A stretch of DNA of 64,000 nt from Verrucomicrobiota bacterium (GTDB taxonomy: Bacteria; Verrucomicrobiota; Verrucomicrobiia; CAIQCK01), in assembly GCA_026397915.1 (NCBI GenBank), contig JAPLTX010000038.1:23952-87951 (forward strand), written 5' to 3'. The notes under the pieces were generated by a model. The model saw nothing but the letters and a program-made list of their open reading frames with translations, was not told the origin of the DNA and did no database searches. Below, in pieces: positions 29,810-37,780 of the stretch. The position numbers were made by a program, and so were the translations under genes. Position 1 is the stretch's first letter. The number at the start of each line of letters is the position of its first letter.

Positions 29810-29839
29810 AGCGGTCAGCAGTCAGCGGTCAGCGGTCAG
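29810..29839 (+). repeat. Heptanucleotide repeat of the AGCGGTC family
   Basis: Degenerate 7-mers AGCGGTC/AGCAGTC follow a leader copy (29767-29802). Further copies of this heptamer family lie at 30338-30360, 31539-31560, 47992-48020, 49029-49060, 49690-49712 and 50823-50860. Confidence 0.88.
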
Positions 29840-29878
29840 AATCTGAAAGGAAAGAATGAAGACGGGAGGAGAAGAGAT

Positions 29879-30262
29879 ATGGCCAGTTTGCTAACCTTCT
29901 GGATAATTATGTTTGCGTCGCTGGCTGTCACACTGGCGGTGCTTAATCCCCTTTATTCGGTCTTTGGCGCCAATTTGGGTTTGAAGGGGTTCTGGCATGA
30001 AACGACGATTGCAGTAGTCGTGTCGTTACTCCAAGCCGGCGTTCTTTGGGCCGTGTTTCAGGCTACAGGGTGGATCTTTGATAGAGCGTTGTTTGGATCC
30101 GCGGCTATGCTTTATGTCGGCTACAAAGCCACGCATTGGACTGACAGCGTTTTCGAAGGCACCTATGCTATGGATGACTGGGCCATCGCAGCAGTTGCGT
30201 TTACACAATATGGATTGCTCGTTTCGGCCAGCTTCGTGCTGCCAACCATTCTCAGCCGATGA
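29879..30262 (+). CDS. Small membrane protein (locus A array gene 2)
   Basis: The 127-residue product has three or four hydrophobic segments (LLTFWIIMFASLAVTLAVLN, TIAVVVSLLQAGVLWAVF, AAMLYVGYKA, GLLVSASFVLPTIL). The leader's own ATGAAGAC at 29856 overlaps this start but runs into a stop after 12 codons. I therefore take the ATG at 29879, behind GGGAGGAG, as the true start. It is a predicted inner-membrane protein with no recognised family. Confidence 0.7.
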   Translation: MASLLTFWIIMFASLAVTLAVLNPLYSVFGANLGLKGFWHETTIAVVVSLLQAGVLWAVFQATGWIFDRALFGSAAMLYVGYKATHWTDSVFEGTYAMDDWAIAAVAFTQYGLLVSASFVLPTILSR

Positions 30263-30383
30263 TGAAACCACCAGTCAATATGTAGTGACGAAACTCTGTC
30301 GAAGGCCCGTAGCCGGACGCGAAAGGAATGGAAAGCAAGCGGTCAGCCGTCAGCGGTCAGACTCTGAAAGGAAAGAGGAACGA

Positions 30384-30428
30384 ATGAAGACGATCAGCCG
30401 AAATCTGCTGCGAGCGCGAGGCGAGTGA
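30384..30428 (+). pseudogene. Aborted leader peptide MKTISRNLLRARGE
   Basis: A leader with ribosome site (AAGAGGAACGA) and the shared signal-peptide start MKTISRNLL runs into TGA at 30426-30428. The rest of a signal peptide (LLLLAMAWAVADA) resumes about 90 bp later in the next gene. The leader was apparently split by a heptamer-repeat insertion. Confidence 0.6.
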
Positions 30429-30448
30429 AGAGTGAGGAATTAAGAGTT

Positions 30449-30991
30449 ATGAGTTTTCGGAATCCCCAATTCTTCACTCTCAACTGTTCACTCTTAACTT
30501 CTCTGTCCCGCACCCTGCTGCTGCTGGCGATGGCGTGGGCCGTCGCGGACGCCGGGGAATTCCACGCTGCCTCAGGAACCAGCAAAGCGAAGACCCGGCA
30601 GGAATGGATCGCGATTATGAGTTCGTGGTTGAAGTCGTATCGAATCACATCGGCGACACCCGTTGTTAGTTTCAAGCCGGAGCCGCGTGGCGATGAGTTT
30701 GGGCATTACGTTGACAAGGACGGCCTGATACGGTTTCCGAATGGCGAGTGGGTGCTTGTAGCTACGCATTCTGAGCATCAAGAGGAGGGCCGGACACGGC
30801 TGATTGGAGACATCTGTTTGGCGCTAACGTCTCGCGGCGAGCTATTCGAGAACGATACCCATGCGTGTCCCGGGGTGATGTTCCAATCGAAGACGCCTAT
30901 CACCAGTTTGGAAACTTTCCTGGTTGCAAAGGGAAAACTGGTCCCGGAGGGAAAAAGCGGGAAGTGGAAGAAAGTCGAAGTTTCAAGATAA
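30449..30991 (+). CDS. Exported hypothetical protein with a rebuilt signal peptide (locus A array gene 3)
   Basis: From the ATG at 30449 the protein reads MSFRNPQFFTLNCSLLTSLS and then RTLLLLAMAWAVADAGEFH. The second part is the shared array signal peptide; the first is translated from heptamer repeats of the TTCACTC/TTAACTT family inserted at 30422-30505. The GTG at 30425 is an alternative start. The 180-residue product has a mature domain with FGHYVDKDGLIRFPNGEWV and ends KGKLVPEGKSGKWKKVEVSR. It is predicted to be periplasmic. No family is recognised. Confidence 0.6.
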   Translation: MSFRNPQFFTLNCSLLTSLSRTLLLLAMAWAVADAGEFHAASGTSKAKTRQEWIAIMSSWLKSYRITSATPVVSFKPEPRGDEFGHYVDKDGLIRFPNGEWVLVATHSEHQEEGRTRLIGDICLALTSRGELFENDTHACPGVMFQSKTPITSLETFLVAKGKLVPEGKSGKWKKVEVSR

Positions 30992-31028
30992 TGCGTCGTT
31001 GGGCAGACGCCGAAGGAATGAGGAAAGA

Positions 31029-31445
31029 ATGAAGACGATCAGCCGAAACCTGCTGCTGCGAGCGATGGCGGGGGCGGTTTTTCTCGTCATCTGTTTGTGT
31101 TCCGCATGCACCGGCGAGTATCCGATGTCCCGCGAGGCCGATTTGAAGAAATACCCCGAACTGGCTCCGTTTATCCTGCCCATCAAGAGTTTTCAGGGGG
31201 AACGGTGCGATCTGGAGGCAGGAGTCTTCCGGTTTGCGTATGTCGCCGACTTTGAATCTCCCGGCGCATGGATACCATTGTTTGACCAGCGAGCGACCCG
31301 GGAAGGCTGGCGGATTATTGCGTCAAGTGATTGCAGCAGGAGCTATTCAAAGAACCTCAAGCGATTTCCCGCACAGGAGAAAGCCGACATCGTTATCGTA
31401 AGCGTTGACCACGCAAAGTCGTTAGTCAGAGTGGAGTGGAAATGA
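31029..31445 (+). CDS. Exported lipoprotein-like hypothetical protein (locus A array gene 4)
   Basis: The start is fixed by the leader (GAGGAAAGAATGAAG). The signal peptide MKTISRNLLLRAMAG-AVFLVICLCSAC reaches a Cys that could be lipidated, although LCSAC is not an ideal lipobox. The mature domain of about 110 residues contains AYVADFESPGAWIPLFDQ, a helix (ATREGWRIIASS) and VIVSVDHAKSLVRVEWK, suggesting a small alpha/beta fold. It ends exactly at the next leader copy. No family is recognised. Confidence 0.68.
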   Translation: MKTISRNLLLRAMAGAVFLVICLCSACTGEYPMSREADLKKYPELAPFILPIKSFQGERCDLEAGVFRFAYVADFESPGAWIPLFDQRATREGWRIIASSDCSRSYSKNLKRFPAQEKADIVIVSVDHAKSLVRVEWK

Positions 31446-31452
31446 GGAAAGA

Positions 31453-31509
31453 ATGAAGACGATCAGCCGAAACCTGCTGCTGCGAGGGGGCGAGGCGAGT
31501 GAAGAGTGA
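31453..31509 (+). pseudogene. Orphan leader peptide at the end of the locus A array
   Basis: A full leader with ribosome site encodes MKTISRNLLLRGGEASEE and then stops inside heptamer repeats of the GAAGAGT family. No gene body follows before rlmN at 31714. The 204 bp in between hold AGCGGTC heptamers (31539-31560) and no other recognisable feature. Confidence 0.6.
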
Positions 31510-31713
31510 AAAATGAAGAGTGAAGAGTTTCGGCAAAGCAGTCAGCGGTCAGCTTTCAGCGTCGCCATTGGGGTCGCTTAAATAATCACACCGTCCACGA
31601 GGCGCGCTAGGCGCGGTGGAGGAGGCGGTTGGCGGCGGGGAGCAGGGCGTGGCGTCATCTCTTCCATTCTTATTCTTCGCCAACGGCGCGATGCCGCTAT
31701 AGACTGGTTGTAG

Positions 31714-32838
31714 ATGAAACCAGACCTGAAATCGCTGACGCAGGATGAAGTCGCCCGCTTGTTGATCAAGCAGGGGCATCCGACGTATCGCTCGACGCAG
31801 GTGATCCAATGGGCCTACGAGCGGGCTGCGGAGTCCTTTGACGCGATGAGCAACCTGTCGCTGCCGTTGCGGCAGTGGCTGGCGGCGGAGTTCGATCTCT
31901 GGACGGTCAAGGAGCTGCGCGCGCAGCACTCGACGGACACGACGGAGAAGTTCCTCTGGCAGTTGCGGGACGGCCAGCTTGTGGAGACCGTTCTCATCCC
32001 GGCCACGCCCGGCCTCACTTCCCGCGCAGACCGCCATACCGTCTGTGTTTCCACACAGGTCGGCTGCGCCTACGGCTGCAAGTTCTGCGCGAGCGGCATG
32101 AACGGCTTCCGTCGCAATCTCACCGCGGGGGAAATCGTGGACCAGGTGCTGGCCATCGTTCGCATGGGCCGCACGACGGGCATCCGCGTCGGAGATGCGC
32201 CGGCGAAGCCCGATCCGGAGTTCCGCGTCCAGAACATCGTGATCATGGGCATGGGCGAACCGCTGGCCAACTACGACAACCTGATGAAGGCGTTGAAGAT
32301 CATCAATGCGCCGTGGGGTCTGAACATCGGCTCGCGGAAGATCACCGTCTCCACCTGCGGGCTGCCGGCGCAGATCAAGAAGCTGGCCACCGAGCCGCTG
32401 CAAATCCGTCTCGCGGTTTCGTTGCACGGCACCAACGACAAGATCCGGGATCAGATCATGCCGGTCAACCGCACGCATCCGGTCGGCGAACTGGTGGAGG
32501 CGTGCGAGTATTACGCCAAGACCAAAGGCCGGATGATGACGTTCGAATACATCCTGATCGAGGGTGTGAACGATGACCTGAACCTCGCCGACCAACTTTC
32601 CGCGATGTCGCGCCGGCTCCACGCCAAGGTGAACCTGATTCCCTACAACCCCGTGGAGGGTTTGCGGTGGCAGCGGCCGTCCATGGACCGTTGCCATGCG
32701 TTCGCCGCGCGAGTGAAGAGCCGCGGCGTGGCGGCGACCCTGCGCATCGAGAAGGGCGGCGATATCGGCGCAGCCTGCGGCCAACTGCGTCTGCAAAACA
32801 TGCGCAAAAAGTCGTCGGACACTGTCGTCGAGTCATGA
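31714..32838 (+). CDS. rlmN: Dual-specificity RNA methyltransferase RlmN
   Basis: RlmN is a radical SAM enzyme that methylates C2 of adenosine 2503 in 23S rRNA and A37 of some tRNAs. The 374-residue protein has the radical SAM cluster C118-x3-C122-x2-C125 (GCAYGCKFCASG). It also has the methyl-carrier Cys355 near the C-terminus (GAACGQLR) and a candidate resolving Cys111. SAM-binding GMGEPLANYDN and RKITVSTCGLP also fit. Its stop overlaps the archease start by four bases (ATGA). Confidence 0.96.
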   Translation: MKPDLKSLTQDEVARLLIKQGHPTYRSTQVIQWAYERAAESFDAMSNLSLPLRQWLAAEFDLWTVKELRAQHSTDTTEKFLWQLRDGQLVETVLIPATPGLTSRADRHTVCVSTQVGCAYGCKFCASGMNGFRRNLTAGEIVDQVLAIVRMGRTTGIRVGDAPAKPDPEFRVQNIVIMGMGEPLANYDNLMKALKIINAPWGLNIGSRKITVSTCGLPAQIKKLATEPLQIRLAVSLHGTNDKIRDQIMPVNRTHPVGELVEACEYYAKTKGRMMTFEYILIEGVNDDLNLADQLSAMSRRLHAKVNLIPYNPVEGLRWQRPSMDRCHAFAARVKSRGVAATLRIEKGGDIGAACGQLRLQNMRKKSSDTVVES

Positions 32839-33248
32839 AAGCGTTCGAGTTCTTCGAGCACACGGCCGACATCGGTGTCCGTGCCTACGGCAAGACGCGG
32901 GAGGAACTATTCATCAACGCCGCCCGCGCGCTCTACGAAGTGCAGGGGCGGTTCGATCTCGCAGACCGGCGGATACTGAAGGCGGAACTGGCAGCGAACT
33001 CCATTGACGAATTGCTGGTCCGCTGGCTTTCCGAACTCGTTTATCGCTTGAGCACCGATGGCGTGTGTTTCAAACACTTTCGACTTCAGTTCACTGGCGA
33101 CCAGAAGCTTGTCGCACAGATGGAAGGCGGCGCGGTGGATTTCGCCCACTCGGAAGTTTCCGAGGAAGTCAAAGCCATCACCTATCACCAATTGTCCGTC
33201 AAGCAGACCGCGGATGGCTGGATGGCCACGGTGATTTTCGATGTTTGA
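32835..33248 (+). CDS. Archease, RtcB cofactor
   Basis: Archease accelerates multiple-turnover guanylylation of the RNA ligase RtcB. The 137-residue product begins MKAFEFFEHTADIGVRAYG, whose FEHTADIG carries the conserved His/Asp metal ligands. The C-terminus (AITYHQLSVKQTADGWMATV) matches the family end with its conserved His and Asp. It overlaps rlmN by four bases and precedes rtcB by 32 bp, which strongly supports the assignment. Confidence 0.93.
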   Translation: MKAFEFFEHTADIGVRAYGKTREELFINAARALYEVQGRFDLADRRILKAELAANSIDELLVRWLSELVYRLSTDGVCFKHFRLQFTGDQKLVAQMEGGAVDFAHSEVSEEVKAITYHQLSVKQTADGWMATVIFDV

Positions 33249-33280
33249 ATCTGCAGTTTTCGGGGCTACTTTTTCCCGAG

Positions 33281-34726
33281 ATGCACCCACTGACGAAAAT
33301 CACCGACGTGCTTTGGGAACTGCCGCAGAGCTACAAGGCGGGCATGCGGGTGCCCGGTCGCATCTACGCGACGGAGCAGATGCTGAGCCGCATTGTTGGC
33401 GATAACTGTCTGGAGCAGGTGGCCAACGTCGCCTGCCTGCCGGGCATCCAGTCATACTCGCTGGCCATGCCTGATATCCACTGGGGTTATGGTTTCCCCA
33501 TCGGGGGCGTGGCCGCGACTGCGCCGGATGAAGGCGGCGTCATCTCGCCCGGCGGTGTCGGCTACGACATCAACTGCGGCGTGCGTCTGATGCGAACGAA
33601 CCTGACGCAGGAAGAAGTCGCGCCCAAGATCCACGATCTCGTCAGCCAGCTCTTCCGCGACATTCCGTGCGGGCTGGGCGAGAAGAGCGATTTGCGGCTC
33701 GGTCGTGACGACGAGCGTAAAGTGCTCTCGCAAGGCGCGCACTGGGCCGTGGCGCACGGTTTCGGCGCGCCGGAAGACGTTGATTTCATCGAAGAGAACG
33801 GCTGCATGGCTGAGGCGGAGTCGTCGAACATCACCGAGCGCGCGCTCGAACGCGGTGCCGGACAGGTCGGCAGTCTCGGCAGCGGCAATCATTTTCTGGA
33901 GGTGCAAGTCACTGACGAGATTTACGACGAGACCGCCGCCAACACGATGGGCCTGTTCCTCGGCGGCATCACGGTGATGATTCATTGCGGCTCGCGCGGG
34001 TTTGGCTATCAGGTCTGCGACGATTACCTGCGCGTGCTGGGTCGCGCGCCGGAGAAATACGGTTTCCATCTGCCTGATCGCCAGCTTGCCAGCGCGCCGA
34101 TAAACTCCCCCGAAGGTCAGGAGTATCTGGCGGCCATGCGTTGCGCGGCGAACTATGCGTTTGCCAACCGGCAGGTGCTGGGGAGCAAGGCCGAACGCGC
34201 GTTTTTGCATGCACTGCGGATTTCGCCGGACGCGCTGGGCATGCAATTGGTCTATGACGTGCCGCACAACATCGCAAAATTCGAGGAACACGTTGTCAAC
34301 GGCCGTTCGCGCCGCGTATGCGTGCATCGCAAGGGTGCGACGCGCTCATTCCCGCCGCATCATCCACTGGTGCCGCCGCGTTATTGTGCCATCGGCCAGC
34401 CCGTGCTAGTGCCGGGCGACATGGGGCGTTATTCTTTTGTCCTTGTTGGCCGGCCACAGGCGATGTTGCAGACGTTCGGCACTGTTTGCCACGGCGCGGG
34501 CCGTCTGATGAGCCGCAGCCAGGCGAAGCGCGAATTGAGTTTCGATCAGCTCCGCCGTGACATGGAGCAGCGCGGCGTGGTAATGATGGCGCGCGGCCGA
34601 GGCACGGCAGTCGAGGAAGCATCGGCGGCCTACAAGGATGTTGCCGAAGTGGTGAACGTGGTGGACAACGCGGGTCTGGCCGTGAAAGTGTGCCGCTTGC
34701 GCCCGATAGGAGTTGTGAAAGGCTAG
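33281..34726 (+). CDS. rtcB: RNA-splicing ligase RtcB
   Basis: RtcB joins 2',3'-cyclic phosphate or 3'-phosphate ends to 5'-OH ends through a GMP intermediate, in tRNA splicing or RNA repair. Start at 33281 (MHPLTKITDVLWELP) gives 481 residues, the normal length. The metal-binding Cys99 lies in GGVGYDINCGVRLM. SLGSGNHFLEVQ and HCGSRGFGYQ supply further ligands, and the GMP-accepting His404 lies in CHGAGRLMSR. Together with archease and rlmN it forms a compact RNA-modification operon. No rtcA is present here. Confidence 0.96.
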   Translation: MHPLTKITDVLWELPQSYKAGMRVPGRIYATEQMLSRIVGDNCLEQVANVACLPGIQSYSLAMPDIHWGYGFPIGGVAATAPDEGGVISPGGVGYDINCGVRLMRTNLTQEEVAPKIHDLVSQLFRDIPCGLGEKSDLRLGRDDERKVLSQGAHWAVAHGFGAPEDVDFIEENGCMAEAESSNITERALERGAGQVGSLGSGNHFLEVQVTDEIYDETAANTMGLFLGGITVMIHCGSRGFGYQVCDDYLRVLGRAPEKYGFHLPDRQLASAPINSPEGQEYLAAMRCAANYAFANRQVLGSKAERAFLHALRISPDALGMQLVYDVPHNIAKFEEHVVNGRSRRVCVHRKGATRSFPPHHPLVPPRYCAIGQPVLVPGDMGRYSFVLVGRPQAMLQTFGTVCHGAGRLMSRSQAKRELSFDQLRRDMEQRGVVMMARGRGTAVEEASAAYKDVAEVVNVVDNAGLAVKVCRLRPIGVVKG

Positions 34727-34759
34727 GCCGGTCGCCACGTGGCAGAACGCAGCTTTTTC

Positions 34760-35380
34760 ATGAATATCACTGACCGAACTTCGTCAAAGGCGGCAGAAGC
34801 GGTGGAGTCGAACCTGCCAAGTGATGCCGAGTTGGTGCTCCGCTGCCAGCGCGGCGAGATGGCCGCCTTTGAGGAACTCGTGAATCGGTATCGTGAGAAA
34901 GTTTACGGTCTGGCCTACGGCATGGCGCGTAACGAACCAGACGCACAGGACATCAGGCAGGAGACTTTTGTGCGCGCCTGGCAATCTATTGACCGGTTTC
35001 GCGGCCAGTCGGCGTTTTACACCTGGTTGTATCGGATCGCGACGAATCTGGCGATTGACATGATGCGCAAGAAATCGCGCGGCCTGACGGTTCCGCTCGA
35101 CACGCCGGAAGGTGCGCGGCCGATCGAGGTCCAGATGGCCGACGGGCCGAAAGGCCGCCTGCCGTCGGATGAGGCGCAACGAAGCGATTTACGGCAGGCG
35201 ATAGACCGGGCGATGTCGGAGTTGTCGCCGGAACACCGCGCGGTGGTGCTGCTGAAGGATTTTGAAGGCATGGAGTATAAGGACATAGCAAAGGTCGTAG
35301 GATGTTCGATGGGCACGGTGATGTCGCGGCTGTTCTATGCGCGACGCCACTTGCAACGGCTGTTGAAGGATGTGTTATGA
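34760..35380 (+). CDS. ECF-type RNA polymerase sigma factor
   Basis: The 206-residue product has sigma region 2 (FEELVNRYREKVYGLAYGMA; DAQDIRQETFVRAWQ; FYTWLYRIATNLAIDMMRKK). It also has region 4 (LSPEHRAVVLLKDFEGMEYK; GCSMGTVMSRLFYARRHLQ), separated by a linker. An upstream GTG at 34739 would add seven residues and cannot be excluded. The next gene overlaps by four bases and looks like its anti-sigma factor. The regulated genes are unknown. Confidence 0.92.
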   Translation: MNITDRTSSKAAEAVESNLPSDAELVLRCQRGEMAAFEELVNRYREKVYGLAYGMARNEPDAQDIRQETFVRAWQSIDRFRGQSAFYTWLYRIATNLAIDMMRKKSRGLTVPLDTPEGARPIEVQMADGPKGRLPSDEAQRSDLRQAIDRAMSELSPEHRAVVLLKDFEGMEYKDIAKVVGCSMGTVMSRLFYARRHLQRLLKDVL

Positions 35381-36000
35381 AGTGCGCCTGGTATCAACGA
35401 TGGCTGGCAGCGTCGGCGGATGACGAACTCACCGGCTGGCGCGACGCGTTGCTACGCCGGCATCTCGCTGGCTGCACGCGATGTGCTGTGGAGCTTGCCG
35501 AACTGCGGCGCGTCCGCGAACTCGTGGCCGGCCAGAAAGCGCACTATGTTGCCAATCTGGATGACCAGTTCTTCTGGCAACGGTTGCGCCCGCAGTTGCA
35601 GACGCCGCCGCAGCCTGAGCCTGAGCCGGATGGCGAGTTGGTCATGGCCTACAGTTACCGCCAGAAGAAGGAGCTGCGCGGACCATCTGGCGTGGCCTTC
35701 TGGGGATTGTTTCCGACGCGCTGGCTGGCGTGGGGCACTGTTGCTGTGGCATTGGTGGCTGCGACGCTGATTGGCGTTCACCTGACCCGCGCGCCGCAAG
35801 ACAGTTCGCTTGGCGCTCACGTTCCGCTCTTGCCCCCGCCGGGGCAGGGTAGCGTGCATTTCACCGAGGTGAAGTCCACAAAGGACACGTGGGCCAGCGT
35901 CGTAAAGTTCGATCAGCCAGACATGAACATCGCTGTCATATGGGTTGACGGAATGCCCTACATGGGGAAGGACTTGAAGCACCCAAGTGATGAGTTGTGA
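35377..36000 (+). CDS. Probable membrane-bound anti-sigma factor with zinc-finger-like domain
   Basis: The 207-residue protein has an N-terminal anti-sigma (ZAS-like) motif HLAGCTRCAVEL, a His-x3-Cys-x2-Cys arrangement typical of zf-HC2 domains. One membrane helix follows at about 113-133 (WLAWGTVAVALVAATLIGV), then an exported tail with VDGMPYMGKDL. The start overlaps the sigma factor stop (ATGA), which supports a sigma/anti-sigma pair. The signal sensed through the short exported tail is unknown. Confidence 0.85.
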   Translation: MKCAWYQRWLAASADDELTGWRDALLRRHLAGCTRCAVELAELRRVRELVAGQKAHYVANLDDQFFWQRLRPQLQTPPQPEPEPDGELVMAYSYRQKKELRGPSGVAFWGLFPTRWLAWGTVAVALVAATLIGVHLTRAPQDSSLGAHVPLLPPPGQGSVHFTEVKSTKDTWASVVKFDQPDMNIAVIWVDGMPYMGKDLKHPSDEL

Positions 36001-36013
36001 CCCTTTGAAAGCA

Positions 36014-36448
36014 ATGACGCGAATAAAGACATGGATGCTGGCGGTTGCGGTGCTGGCGGTGGCTGCGCCGGTTGCTGATGCGGCACAGGTAACGGCACGG
36101 TTGATCTATGCAACCAACGCACCGGGTCCAAACGGTGAGAAAGGTCTGCAGTCTGCTGAGCCGCGGCTGGCCAAGGCGTTCGGCTGGCGCGAATACCAGC
36201 TTCTGTCGCAAACCAGTTCATCACTGCGCGAAGGCGGGATTTGCCAACTGGACCTCGGCCGCAAGCTTCTGCTGCGCGTCAAGCTCCTGAAAGAAACAAA
36301 GCCCGCCTACTTCATGAGGTGTCAGTTGCTGCGGGGCGAAGCGGAAATTCTGCAAACGTCCGTGTCCATGACCAGCGGCAGCGCCTACTTCATCACCGGG
36401 CCGGAATACGACAACGGCCAGTTGCTCATTTCGATTGCCATCCGCTGA
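36014..36448 (+). CDS. Exported hypothetical protein linked to the sigma/anti-sigma pair
   Basis: The start at 36014, behind GAAAG, gives a clean signal peptide (MTRIKTWMLAVAVLAVAAPV...ADA); an earlier ATG at 35987 overlaps the anti-sigma gene. The mature part of about 120 residues is beta-rich (LGRKLLLRVKLLKETKP, SAYFITGPEYDNGQLLISIA). Its position directly after the anti-sigma gene suggests a periplasmic partner or output of that regulatory unit. No family is recognised. Confidence 0.7.
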   Translation: MTRIKTWMLAVAVLAVAAPVADAAQVTARLIYATNAPGPNGEKGLQSAEPRLAKAFGWREYQLLSQTSSSLREGGICQLDLGRKLLLRVKLLKETKPAYFMRCQLLRGEAEILQTSVSMTSGSAYFITGPEYDNGQLLISIAIR

Positions 36449-36471
36449 CAGGCGTTTATCGTTGGTCCATC

Positions 36472-36927
36472 ATGACGCCAACACTGTTCGACAAGATTCA
36501 GGCCGATCTAAAGCAAGCGATGTTGAGCAAGGATGGCCTGCGCACATCCGTCCTGCGGCTGCTTGTTTCCGCCGTGCGTTATTATCAGGTTGAGAAGTCG
36601 TTGCCGGCACTCGCTGACGAGGATGTTGTTCAAGTGCTGAAACGCCAAGCCAAACAGCGTCGCGATTCCATCGAGAGTTTTGCAATCGCGAACCGCACGG
36701 ATCTCGCCGAGAAGGAACGCCAGGAACTGACGATTCTGGAAAACTATCTGCCGAAACAGCTTTCCGAGGCAGAGATTACCACGCTCGTGAAAGCCGCTAT
36801 TGCTGAGACGGGCGTCGCCTCCAAGGCGCAAGCTGGACTGATCATGAAGTCTGTGATGCCGAAACTCCAAGGCCGGGCTGACGGCAAGCTGGTCAATCAG
36901 ATTGTGATGAAACTTCTGGGAGCTTGA
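36472..36927 (+). CDS. GatB/YqeY domain protein
   Basis: The 151-residue product is a stand-alone YqeY protein, homologous to the tRNA-binding tail of amidotransferase subunit GatB. Typical features are the start LFDKIQADLKQAMLSKDGLR, then EKERQELTILENYLPKQLSE and the end GRADGKLVNQIVMKLL. Its cellular role is poorly defined. It converges with ispD. Confidence 0.92.
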   Translation: MTPTLFDKIQADLKQAMLSKDGLRTSVLRLLVSAVRYYQVEKSLPALADEDVVQVLKRQAKQRRDSIESFAIANRTDLAEKERQELTILENYLPKQLSEAEITTLVKAAIAETGVASKAQAGLIMKSVMPKLQGRADGKLVNQIVMKLLGA

Positions 36928-36958
36928 TTGTCCTGCGAGTTTCTGCCCCGGCTTTGTG

Positions 36959-37711
36959 TTACCGGTAGTTCTTCTCGATGTTCCGGCCGAAGTAAAAAGT
37001 CCCTGTTGGCACGGTGGCCGGCACGACCGCAATCTCCGCAGGCAACAACACACTGGCAATGCTGAGGTCGGCGGGTGTGGTTACTTTGAGGTTTGTCGGG
37101 AGACTCTCCACGATATGCACCGGCTCGCCTAGCAACTCAACTGCTGAGGCATCATCCGTAACGCGAGCGCCGCGCTCGATCACAGAACGATAGGCGCGCA
37201 TGCTCAGGTCGTAACGAAAAGCCTGCGGCGTCTGCACCGCCCACAACCGCTCCCGCGGCACAGTCGAGAGGATGCGCCCTTCCTCATCCACTTCCTTGAT
37301 CGTATCCGCGATCTTGCACGCCGCGATGCCGCTGCCAAACTCGCGAGCCGATTGAATGGTTTGGTTGATCAGCGCCTCCGACACGCAAGGTCGCGCACCG
37401 TCGTGAATCAGCACAAGGTCTGTGCCCTTGGGCAATGCCTGCAAGCCGTTCCACACCGAGTTCTGTCGCTCCGCTCCTCCGATAACAACCTGCCGGACCT
37501 TGGAAATCTTGTAGTCCCGGATGACGGTCTGAAAGTCTCCACGCGCATCGGCGCGCACCACGAGGTTGATGTGCTTCACCGCCTGGCAGTTCTGGAACTT
37601 CATCAACGTGTGCGCGATAATCGGCACTTCGCCCAGTTTGAGAAACAGCTTGTCCACCCCTTTTCCCATGCGGGCGCTTCTGCCGCCTGCAACAATGACA
37701 GCCGCTATCAT
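36959..37711 (-). CDS. ispD: 2-C-methyl-D-erythritol 4-phosphate cytidylyltransferase
   Basis: IspD couples MEP to CTP in the non-mevalonate isoprenoid pathway. The ATG at 37711 (MIAAVIVAGGRSARMGKG) is preferred over a TTG seven codons earlier. The nucleotide loop AGGRSARMGKGVDK and the conserved HDGARPCVS and DDASAVELLG segments identify the family; length is 250 residues. It lies downstream of clpC on the same strand. ispD also lies near the clpC operon in Bacillus, so the neighbourhood is conserved across phyla. ispF is not adjacent. Confidence 0.94.
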   Translation of the reverse strand: MIAAVIVAGGRSARMGKGVDKLFLKLGEVPIIAHTLMKFQNCQAVKHINLVVRADARGDFQTVIRDYKISKVRQVVIGGAERQNSVWNGLQALPKGTDLVLIHDGARPCVSEALINQTIQSAREFGSGIAACKIADTIKEVDEEGRILSTVPRERLWAVQTPQAFRYDLSMRAYRSVIERGARVTDDASAVELLGEPVHIVESLPTNLKVTTPADLSIASVLLPAEIAVVPATVPTGTFYFGRNIEKNYR

Positions 37712-37780
37712 AGAAATGTCTCTGCCAATCAATGGTATTTGGTTCGCGCCTCCCGGCGCGGGTCATGCCAGCGATGCGCT

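Noticed and set aside
37284..37766. Alternative minus-strand frame beside ispD
   Set aside because: It is a frame-shifted shadow of ispD, which has the complete cytidylyltransferase motifs.
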